A DNA stretch of 6,436 bases from Planctomycetota bacterium. Lineage in GTDB: Bacteria; Planctomycetota; Phycisphaerae; WQYP01; JAJZKY01. The notes under the pieces are model-generated. The model saw only the letters and a list, made by a program, of their open reading frames with translations, was not told the DNA's origin and searched no databases. A program made the translations under genes and the position numbers. Shown here piece by piece: positions 1 through 4,805 of this stretch. The stretch lies in NCBI GenBank assembly GCA_021803885.1, contig JAJZKY010000275.1:1-6436 (forward strand), written 5' to 3'. Position 1 is the stretch's first letter. Each line of letters starts with the position of its first letter.

Positions 1-669
1 CTAGTACCTTGTCTGTGTGATTGAGTAATGAAGTTTCCGTCGAGCCTGTTTGCGCGTGAAGTTCCACTTGATGGTGGTTCCGTTGCGGTTGGTGCGGCCG
101 TCCCACGCCCGCACCTCGTGCTGCAGTGTGGCCAGGTCACCAATTCTGCGTTTACCCAGGCATTGGCGGCTGAGCATGCTGATTTCGATCTCGGCCTGGT
201 TGAGCCAACTGCCGTGCTTGGGCGTGTAATGGACTGTGAAGCGGTCCCACAATAGACCACCTAACTTTTCGCCGTAACGTCCGGTCAGCGACTTGCGTCC
301 GTGCGTATTCAAGTTGTCCAGAACCAGATGAATCGTCCTGGCCTGCGGATAGCGGGCGACGATCTCCACCATATAGTCGGCGAACTCGGCAGCGCAGCGG
401 TTAGGCGTGGCTTTCGGGAAATGCCGGCCGGCTTTGGGCTCCACGCCGCAAAAGACATTGGCCGTGCCACAACGCTTGTACTCATAATCGCGCCGCGCCA
501 ACTGTCCTGGCCGAGCGGGCGAAGGAGCGCGAAGGTCGCGATGCAGCACTACCGGCTTTTCATCGATGCAGACCACAGGTTCCTCTTCCGAGAGCGGCTT
601 TTCGTATAAAGCCAGAACATCTTCCATACGACGGATATAGTCCTCATCCAGCGTCGCCACGCACCACAT
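1..669 (-). CDS. IS630-family transposase, C-terminal catalytic part (frame 2)
   Basis: This frame encodes 222 residues of the DDE (RNase H-fold) catalytic domain that cuts and joins the IS ends. The triad is visible: first Asp in VVCIDEKP (about residue 36), second Asp in HLVLDNLNTHG (about 118), and Glu in GSWLNQAEIE (about 160). The basic C-terminus TRKQARRK is typical. The ATG at 669 is probably not a true start: the sequence MWCVATLDEDY joins seamlessly to WREK of the upstream frame if one A is skipped. The stop codon is unusual. It is TAG at 3-1, made of the TA target duplication plus the flanking G, so the IS itself does not encode its own stop. The family assignment is secure; whether full-length protein is made is not. 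Confidence 0.87.
   Translation of the reverse strand: MWCVATLDEDYIRRMEDVLALYEKPLSEEEPVVCIDEKPVVLHRDLRAPSPARPGQLARRDYEYKRCGTANVFCGVEPKAGRHFPKATPNRCAAEFADYMVEIVARYPQARTIHLVLDNLNTHGRKSLTGRYGEKLGGLLWDRFTVHYTPKHGSWLNQAEIEISMLSRQCLGKRRIGDLATLQHEVRAWDGRTNRNGTTIKWNFTRKQARRKLHYSITQTRY
4..33 (+). repeat. IS630 left terminal inverted repeat (transposase 3' side)
   Basis: Starts GTACC directly after the TA at 2-3 and pairs imperfectly with 1168-1197. The outermost bases are identical and matching then becomes patchy, with a second matching block around TAAT.AAG. The last sense codons of the transposase lie inside this repeat. Confidence 0.75.
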
Positions 670-1123
670 TTTTTTCCCGCCACGGCTTTAGGTCGTGGCT
701 CTGAAGCAGAATCCGAACAGTCTCCGGAGCCATATGCCCCACCAACTTACGCTTCACCGCCTCGTGGGCAATCAACCGCACCGTCCAGCGCGCTCGACCT
801 GCCGGTGGTGGTCCACACACCATGGCAATGATGCGCTGCCCCTGTTCGGCATCCAGCAACGGCCTTTGCCCCGGACGAGGCGCATCGTAGAGGGCACGTT
901 CCAGCCCACCTTCCAGATAGCGCTTGCCAATCGCCCAAGCCACCTTGGCCGAGGCGCCCACTCCGGCTCCGGCCTCCACTGTTGACCGGCCATCATCCAT
1001 CTGGCGAAGCACCAGCGCTCGAATCACCACCCGCACTGGCTGTACTCCGCCGCTCAGCAACTCGTCGATCTGCTGCCGCTCCTGCCGCGAAAGCCGAATC
1101 TGCAATCTATTGTGCCATCCCAT
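644..1123 (-). CDS. IS630-family transposase, N-terminal part (DNA-binding, frame 1)
   Basis: This frame encodes 159 residues of the N-terminal helix-turn-helix region of an IS630-type transposase, which recognises the IS ends. It begins MGWHNRLQIRLSRQERQQID with a weak GGAAG a few bases before the ATG. It runs through the usual IS630 landmarks (GLERALYDAPRPGQRP around 75-90, WTVRLIAHEAVKR, then HDLKPWREK) and leaves the family sequence at the A7 run, where it reads NVVRGDAG and stops. In intact relatives, as I recall them, WREK is followed directly by MWCV..., which is here found in another frame (start at 669). So this is the first half of one gene, not a separate protein, unless a frameshift product is made. 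Confidence 0.85.
   Translation of the reverse strand: MGWHNRLQIRLSRQERQQIDELLSGGVQPVRVVIRALVLRQMDDGRSTVEAGAGVGASAKVAWAIGKRYLEGGLERALYDAPRPGQRPLLDAEQGQRIIAMVCGPPPAGRARWTVRLIAHEAVKRKLVGHMAPETVRILLQSHDLKPWREKNVVRGDAG
669..675 (-). other. A7 run at the transposase frame junction
   Basis: On the coding strand the junction reads GGG followed by seven A and TGTGG. Frame 1 reads GAA AAA AAT GTG. The catalytic frame needs GAA AAA ATG TGG, that is, six A. Passing from one to the other takes a +1 ribosomal shift, transcript slippage losing one A, or reversion of a one-base insertion. A classical -1 shift does not lead into the catalytic frame. Confidence 0.7.
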
Positions 1124-1167
1124 GCTTCCGCTATAACGCCCGGATCGGGCCCCACAAAAGTGCCAAA

Positions 1168-1197
1168 CTTGATTACGAATCTACGAGGTCACGGTAC
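1168..1197 (-). repeat. IS630 right terminal inverted repeat (transposase 5' side)
   Basis: Reverse complement partner of 4-33. It ends GGTAC, followed by the TA duplication (1198-1199) and G1200. It lies about 45 nt upstream of the transposase start, so it probably carries or borders the transposase promoter. Confidence 0.75.
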
Positions 1198-1344
1198 TAG
1201 ATTGGTCCTCGGAAGTCGGCTCTGCTTCAGTTTTCCTTCAGCGATGTCGTAGCCGGAAACCAGGAAGAGAGCCCGTTTTGTAGGGATGAACTCGCGGAGA
1301 CCGACCGGCGCCCCATGGCTATCGTCTGGATTGTGGAGTGCGGC
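1189..1344 (-). pseudogene. Possible gene remnant truncated at the IS630 insertion
   Basis: An open minus-strand frame starts just after an in-frame TAG (1347-1345), passes through the IS boundary and stops at TGA (1191-1189) inside the IS terminal repeat. Its middle reads GLREFIPTKRALFLVSGYDI, then AEGKLKQSRLPRTN, with mostly G/C third positions and a protein-like composition. It has no start codon and I do not recognise the family. It overlaps the last 26 bases of the 133-residue hypothetical gene in another frame. It may be the decayed end of a gene interrupted by the IS, or chance. The rest of 1200-1318 shows nothing else I can support. Confidence 0.25.
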
Positions 1345-1720
1345 CTAGCCGTGGATCGTGGCGAAGAATGAGTTCACACGCGCGCAAGGCCAACGCCTCA
1401 AAATCTGCATCGTCACTGGGCAGGAGCAGCCAGTGGCCTATCTTGCCGTGCAGCAACTCGATACGTCGGATCGACGGAAAGTCCCGACGCAGGTTTTCGT
1501 CCGCGGCATCGGTGCCCTCCGACAAGACCAGCCAGATGCCGTTATCCCGCGGAGACCTGACGTGGTCTCTGAGTACCATGAGCAGTCGATTGCCGCTGTA
1601 AACTCCGAATCCTGAAAACAGTCGTCGAACCTCTGGATGTAACGCTGCAAGAGCTTCCAGCACAAATTCGTGCGGGACCTTCGGCCTGGACTTCGATAGA
1701 TGGGACATGATGACCAGCAT
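1319..1720 (-). CDS. Conserved hypothetical protein, weakly TfoX-N-like
   Basis: A 133-residue soluble protein with no signal peptide or membrane segment. The stretch HPEVRRLFSGFGVYSGNRLL (about 29-48) resembles the R-M-F-G-G-Y-G-.-Y pattern of TfoX N-terminal domains, but the rest (WLVLSEGTDAADENLRRDFP, then RRIELLHGKIGHWLLLPSDD) is not TfoX-like to my eye. I would call it a conserved hypothetical with a possible TfoX-N-like fold. It ends in a basic tail RLGRTPQSRR. The start is uncertain: ATG at 1720 and ATG four codons later (MSHLSK) are both possible and neither has a clear ribosome binding site. It is divergent from the VOC gene, so the two share the 1721-1843 spacer. Function unknown. 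Confidence 0.65.
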   Translation of the reverse strand: MLVIMSHLSKSRPKVPHEFVLEALAALHPEVRRLFSGFGVYSGNRLLMVLRDHVRSPRDNGIWLVLSEGTDAADENLRRDFPSIRRIELLHGKIGHWLLLPSDDADFEALALRACELILRHDPRLGRTPQSRR

Positions 1721-1740
1721 GCATCAGAGTGGGGTTCATG

Positions 1741-1791
1741 CTGACATTTTTTTTTCAATCCGTCAGAAACCTCCTGACACAATGCTGTCAG
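1741..1791. promoter_or_regulatory. Cluster of CTGACA/TGTCAG half-sites, probable operator
   Basis: The spacer between the divergent genes holds CTGACA at 1741-1746, GTCAG at 1762-1766, CTGACA at 1774-1779 and TGTCAG at 1786-1791. The last two form a perfect 6-bp palindrome around a 6-nt centre, typical of a dimeric repressor site; 1762-1766 and 1774-1778 also form an inverted pair. A T-rich run of nine T lies at 1747-1755. I see no convincing -35/-10 pair, so the promoter itself is not placed. The YafY-like regulator encoded 0.5 kb downstream is a natural candidate to bind here; that is inference. Confidence 0.4.
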
Positions 1792-1843
1792 CAGCGCCTT
1801 CCTACACTGCACTTGCAGTTCAATCCCTGTCCGAGGTATCCCG

Positions 1844-2218
1844 ATGAGCAAGTTCGAGCGTAACGCCGTAACGTGGTCTGAGATCCCCACCATAAACATC
1901 GAACGCGCCGCTTCTTACTATGAGGCAGTTCTGGGTATGACGCTCCGTCCATGGCCGGGAGCCGAACCATGCAGGATGTTTCCCATCGGCGAGTCCGGCG
2001 TGGGAGGATGTCTGGTCGAGCGTCCAGGCCATAGACCAGCGGCAGTCGGCACCCTGGTCTATCTGAACGTCGACGGCAGACTGGACCAAGTGCTGGAACG
2101 CGCGCAGCAGAACGGTGGCAAGCTACTCGTGCCTCGCACCGCTATCGACGGTGGCTTCGGATTCTATGCCGTGATTACCGATTCAGAGGGGAACCAGGTC
2201 GGCCTCCATTCGCGCTGA
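1844..2218 (+). CDS. VOC family protein (glyoxalase/dioxygenase fold)
   Basis: A 124-residue single-module VOC protein of the glyoxalase/bleomycin-resistance superfamily, cytoplasmic. The sequence shows the pattern of the group: an opening strand ending WSEIPTINIERAASYYEAVL (about 11-30), then a mid-region GTLVYLNVDGRLDQVLERAQ (69-88) with the second beta-alpha unit, and a closing EGNQVGLHS (about 115-123) that commonly carries the last metal-ligand area. Substrate cannot be read from sequence; many relatives are uncharacterised. The start ATG is supported by GAGG at 1833-1836, 7 nt upstream. It lies 40 nt before the YafY-like regulator on the same strand, so the two are probably co-transcribed. 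Length is normal for the family and nothing is broken. Confidence 0.85.
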   Translation: MSKFERNAVTWSEIPTINIERAASYYEAVLGMTLRPWPGAEPCRMFPIGESGVGGCLVERPGHRPAAVGTLVYLNVDGRLDQVLERAQQNGGKLLVPRTAIDGGFGFYAVITDSEGNQVGLHSR

Positions 2219-2258
2219 ATGCTATCGTGCCCCCTCGGCAGCGATCTAAACTCACCGT

Positions 2259-2990
2259 ATGCGCCGCGCAGATCGTCTCTTTCGCATTGTGCAACTGCTA
2301 CGTTCGGGCCGCCTCAAGACGGCACGGTCGCTTGCGGAAAGGCTTCAGGTGTCCGAACGGACAATCTATCGCGATATCCGCGATCTACAGGATGCCGGTC
2401 AGCCAATCGAGGGAGAGCCCGGAATGGGCTACACCCTCCGTCGTGACTTCGATCTTCCGCCCTTGCTCTTCAGTGTGCAAGAGCTAACCGCACTGGTGCT
2501 CGGAGCGCGCCTCGTGCGTGCATGGGCAGGGCGGCAGATCGCCGATGCCGCCGCGTCGGCCCTCGTGCGGATCGAAGCGGTTCTGCCCGCCGAACTCGCT
2601 GCCCAACTCGATAGCATCGCTCTCTATGCGCCTGCTTATCAGATGCCGGAACCGCAACGTCTTCTGCTGGACACGCTGCATGGCGCCTGCCTCAGTCGAA
2701 AGGTAGTGCAGTTCCGATACCGGCACGTCGGAGAGTCCCTGACACCGGACGTGACAAGGTCCGTGCGCCCGCTCGCGCTCGCATTTTGGTCCGGCGTTTG
2801 GACTCTGGCGGCGTGGTGTGAGACACGTGCTGACTTCCGAAACTTTCGAGTGGACCATATCGAAGCCCTCACCCTCGTGGACCGCACCTTCACGCAAAAA
2901 CGGGGGCAGCGCCTCGAAGACTACCTGAAGCGTGCTCGCGGCGAAGGGTTTCGTTCCCCTGTCTCAGCCGTTCGCGCCGAGCCGCGCTAA
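2259..2990 (+). CDS. YafY-like HTH-WYL transcriptional regulator
   Basis: A 243-residue regulator with a DeoR/HTH_11-type winged helix at the N-terminus: MRRADRLFRIVQLLRSGR leads to the recognition segment VSERTIYRDIRDLQDAGQPI (31-50) and wing EGEPGMGYTLRRDFDLPPLL. The C-terminal half is a WYL ligand-sensing domain: RSVRPLALAFWSGVWTLAAW (167-186), then CETRADFRNFRVDHIEAL. The WYL triad is W-T-L here, as often seen in the YafY/YobV group. WYL domains bind small ligands or nucleic acids; the ligand here is unknown. The ATG at 2259 has no evident Shine-Dalgarno, so translation may couple to the VOC gene 40 nt upstream. It probably autoregulates the pair, possibly through the palindrome at 1774-1791 (inference). 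Confidence 0.9.
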   Translation: MRRADRLFRIVQLLRSGRLKTARSLAERLQVSERTIYRDIRDLQDAGQPIEGEPGMGYTLRRDFDLPPLLFSVQELTALVLGARLVRAWAGRQIADAAASALVRIEAVLPAELAAQLDSIALYAPAYQMPEPQRLLLDTLHGACLSRKVVQFRYRHVGESLTPDVTRSVRPLALAFWSGVWTLAAWCETRADFRNFRVDHIEALTLVDRTFTQKRGQRLEDYLKRARGEGFRSPVSAVRAEPR

Positions 2991-3070
2991 GGTGGCTCCG
3001 AATTATGCAAGCTTACGATCGATAACTTGGAAAGCGCGTCTCGGAAGAGGCGGCTCTCACTTTACGCGAA

Positions 3071-3118
3071 ATCGCCAAACCACGCTCCCAGTCTGCCAGC
3101 GGTTGGAAACGTGGTAAG
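3071..3118 (+). repeat. Dispersed hairpin repeat, copy 1
   Basis: 48 nt, 43 identical to 5824-5871 in the same orientation. It folds on itself: CCACGCTCCCAG (about 3080-3091) faces TTGGAAACGTGG (3103-3114), an imperfect 12-bp stem with a short GC-rich loop. It lies 80 nt after the YafY-like stop codon and ends 5 nt before the left end of the IS110-family element. It has no T-run, so a simple rho-independent terminator is unlikely. A REP-like extragenic palindrome is the best description. Nothing else is evident in 2991-3070. Confidence 0.75.
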
Positions 3119-3125
3119 GCCTTCC

Positions 3126-3140
3126 ATGAGAAGGCCAGTC
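3126..3140 (+). repeat. IS110-element inverted repeat, left
   Basis: ATGAGAAGGCCAGTC, matching the reverse complement of 4739-4753 except at one position. It also forms a small local hairpin with GGCCTT at 3118-3123, which lies partly outside the IS. Confidence 0.75.
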
Positions 3141-3180
3141 GAAGTCAAGAGCTTTTATGGTTGGGTAAGTTCATATCTGA

Positions 3181-3318
3181 TGTTTTTCTTCGCCCAGATA
3201 TTTTGTTCGATTCGTGGCGGGCTGGGGCGGCGGTCAAGGCCGAGCGCAGCGAGTTCATCTGGAGCCTTGAGGGGCGCCGCAGCCAGCCATAGCTGGGTGA
3301 TCCGGGCGAAGAAAAACA
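3181..3318. repeat. Perfect 15-bp inverted repeat enclosing a 108-nt folded domain
   Basis: TGTTTTTCTTCGCCC at 3181-3195 and its exact reverse complement at 3304-3318. The GC-rich interior has several more nested complementary blocks, giving a long imperfect hairpin. It is either domain 3 of the IS-encoded RNA or a small MITE-like insertion in the IS end. I see no obvious target duplication beside it, which favours the first. Confidence 0.7.
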
Positions 3319-3374
3319 CACGTATGCTCCTTTCGCGAGCTGTCTTCACCACTCTCGATCACCAGGTCTGAGCT

Positions 3375-3472
3375 GTCGTCCACCCTTCCATCCGCACTCT
3401 TGGTGAGCGGCTCATGCGCTCGGTGCACATTGGTGTTCTCGATACAGTCGGCGCTGCCATCTGTTGGACGAC
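3375..3472 (-). ncRNA. Candidate target-binding loop with two target guides
   Basis: An 8-bp stem (GTCGTCCA with TGGACGAC) opens into an internal loop. One side, 3457-3467 (plus strand CCATCTGTTGG), is identical to the right flank of the IS at 4755-4765. The other side, 3384-3392 (plus strand CCTTCCATC), is identical to the left flank 3120-3125 joined to 4757-4759 of the right flank, as in the empty target. A small hairpin (3405-3409 with 3417-3421) lies between. Both guides contain the CC core. Both match the same DNA strand, which differs from my understanding of the IS621 layout; the partly palindromic AAGGCCTT in the target leaves room for another reading of the left one. Confidence 0.55.
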
Positions 3473-3567
3473 CTCTCTCTCGATCAGCGATCCAGAGTGG
3501 TCCTGGCCAAGGGCGCAGTCGCCGGAACCCGGTGTGTTGCTGTGGTGTATTCAAGCCTTTCGCTGAT

Positions 3568-4668
3568 CTATGCCGCTGCCGGTCTGCGCTTGCCTGTATT
3601 GTGCAGCGGTTTGTATTCCTCACAACTGATCCAGAGATTGTGCAGCAGGACCGCCAGTTTTCTTGCTACTGCGACGATGGCGCGCTTCTTCGCGTTTTTG
3701 CCGCCACGCTCCGCCAACTGCAGTCCCCATCGCCTGAGATCGGAGTCTTCGCCAAAGGGACCAAGGATATGCTGCGCGCCCTGCACCAGAACCATGCGCA
3801 GATACGAGTCTCCCTCCCGCGTGATGTGCAGTTGTGGTTCGCTCTGTCCGGGGTTCCGTCTGCCCGGCTGTAGTCCCACGTAGCAGGCTGCGTCACGGCT
3901 CTTTCGGAAGCGGCGTGGATCTTCCAGCGTCAGGATGTAGGTCAGCGCGATCAGCGTTCCTACGCCCTTTACCTGTTTGAGCAACGCTACGTCTGGGTAC
4001 TTCTCCTCAGCCAGCTGCTCGATCTGAGCGTCATAATCGTGGATCCGCTCCGTAATTATTTCCAGCGCATCCAACAGCGGTGTCAGTGCGACCCGTAGTT
4101 GCGGACTCAGCGTTTCTCCCATCTCCGCCCTGAACGCCTTTGGATTCCGGCCGCGGATCCGTTCTCCAAACGATTTCGTCAGCCCCCTGGCTGCACAGAT
4201 CAGCGCCGTCCTCGCGCGTACCAGCGCGTAGCGCGCCCGGATCACCGACAAATCAGCCTGCGCCTCAGCGCTGCGATGCTGAATCGGTGACAGCAACTGG
4301 GGATCGATACGTGCCAGCCGGGCGAGAGTCTGCGCGTCGATTCTGTCATCCTTCCGCCGGCTCTCCCCAATCAGACGAACATCACGTGCATGCGCCACAA
4401 TCGCCTCATGCCCCAGCTCCGACAGCAGTCGGCTGATTCATGGTGAGTGCGTTCCGGTCTCCAGTGCGATTCGGCTGCGCGGCATCCTGCTGAAGACCTC
4501 TTTCAGCGCTTCCGGGCGGGTCGCGACTTTCGCTTCCAGAACCACTTCGCCCTTTCCGTTGAGTACACAGTAGAAGCTCGACCGATCTCCAACGTCGAGC
4601 CCAATCGTCAGCTGCTGACCCTGCAGCTTGCCAGTCCTAAGTCCCGTTCTGGTGGTAATCTTTTTCAC
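3568..4668 (-). pseudogene. IS110-family transposase (DEDD + serine), one nonsense codon
   Basis: A 366-codon recombinase that would insert and excise the IS with a guide RNA. The start is GTG at 4668, with AAAGGAGG (4682-4675) ideally placed before it. The N-terminal RuvC-like DEDD domain shows IGLDVGDRSSF (Asp 25), IALETGTHSP (Glu 70) and RRKDDRIDAQ (Asp 108 and 111). The C-terminal Transposase_20 domain shows the helix-hairpin-helix-like LKQVKGVGTLIALTYILTLE, then CYVGLQPGRR, and the candidate catalytic serine in NPGQSEPQLH (about residue 276). Codon 77 is TGA (4440-4438), where relatives I recall have TGG in ETGTHSPW. The frame continues unbroken on both sides (ISRLLSELGHEAIVAHARD), so this is one point mutation. 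Everything else is intact, so the decay is recent. A GTG at 4398 could start a 276-residue product lacking Asp 25 and Glu 70. Confidence 0.88.
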
Positions 4669-4674
4669 TGCCGG

Positions 4675-4682
4675 CCTCCTTT
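4675..4682 (-). promoter_or_regulatory. Strong ribosome binding site of the IS110 transposase
   Basis: AAAGGAGG on the minus strand, 6 nt before GTG at 4668. It decides in favour of this GTG start and against later in-frame starts. Confidence 0.75.
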
Positions 4683-4738
4683 ATCTCTTGCGCCTCTGAG
4701 CGCGTCGATAATTTGGGAGCTTAGCGCATCCCGCTGGA

Positions 4739-4753
4739 GACCGGCCTTCTCAT
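4739..4753 (-). repeat. IS110-element inverted repeat, right
   Basis: Reverse complement of ATGAGAAGGCCGGTC. It is followed by A and then CC, the probable core, and the flank ATCTGTTGG. Confidence 0.75.
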
Positions 4754-4805
4754 ACCATCTGTTGGCGACAACTGAGGGCTTTTTGACAATCCAGCAACGC
4801 TCGAA

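Larger units (their letters stand above)
4..1197 (-). mobile_element. IS630-family insertion sequence, complete ends
   Basis: A 1.19-kb element whose two ends are related inverted sequences: both read CTAGTACC inward from the flank, and about 22 of the first 33 positions match. TA (2-3 and 1198-1199) is duplicated at the two ends, with C on the left and G on the right, so the empty site reads CTAG. TA duplication is characteristic of the IS630/Tc1/mariner group. The element holds two overlapping minus-strand frames that together form one DDE transposase. Both ends and all catalytic residues are present, so the only visible defect is the frame change at the A7 run. Confidence 0.88.
3173..3568 (-). 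ncRNA. Candidate bridge RNA/seekRNA region of the IS110-family element
   Basis: Read on the transposase strand, the 440 nt after the transposase stop fold into three successive closed domains. Domain 1 is closed by 9 bp (3560-3568 with 3482-3490), starting at the stop codon. Domain 2 is closed by 8 bp (3465-3472 with 3375-3382) and carries the two target-matching segments. Domain 3 is closed by a perfect 15-bp stem (3304-3318 with 3181-3195), with further nested stems inside: 3284-3288/3220-3224, 3275-3280/3227-3232 and 3264-3270/3234-3240. IS110/IS1111 elements are known to use such RNAs to pair with target and donor DNA. The true RNA ends are unknown; domain 2 alone (98 nt) is about the size reported for seekRNAs. 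I could not identify donor guides with confidence. Confidence 0.55.
3124..4754 (-). mobile_element. IS110-family element, IS1111-like, with long structured 3' end
   Basis: Bounds come from an inverted pair just inside the ends: ATGAGAAGGCCAGTC (3126-3140) and the reverse complement of ATGAGAAGGCCGGTC (4739-4753), 14 of 15 matching. The dinucleotide CC stands at both junctions (3124-3125 and 4755-4756), so one copy is counted here as the core. The transposase reads leftward, with only about 85 nt of leader before it and about 440 nt of non-coding sequence after it. Short inverted repeats plus a long downstream non-coding end are features of the IS1111 subgroup, where the guide RNA lies downstream of the transposase. 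The transposase has one nonsense codon, so the copy is probably not autonomous. Confidence 0.8.

Noticed and set aside
3071..3118. Integron attC site
   Set aside because: The hairpin arms read CACGTT...AACGTG, the opposite of the RYYYAAC/GTTRRRY core arrangement, and there is no integrase or cassette structure.
3134..3142. GCCAGTCGA shared with 5882-5890, which would extend the hairpin repeat
   Set aside because: In copy 1 it lies inside the IS inverted repeat and at a different distance from the hairpin (15 versus 10 nt), so it is more likely coincidence than part of the repeat.
3155..3623. Small minus-strand open frames of 65 and 122 residues in the IS110 3' end
   Set aside because: They lie over the structured non-coding region, lack ribosome binding sites and have low-complexity, arginine-rich composition; best seen as chance frames.
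4438..4440. UGA recoded as tryptophan
   Set aside because: TGA ends several other genes here (VOC, MFS) at natural C-termini, so a changed genetic code is unlikely.
4669..4738. Guide RNA in the 5' leader of the IS110 transposase, as in the IS110 subgroup
   Set aside because: Only about 85 nt lie between the IS end and the start codon, with no target-matching segments; the 3' end has the space, the folds and the matches.
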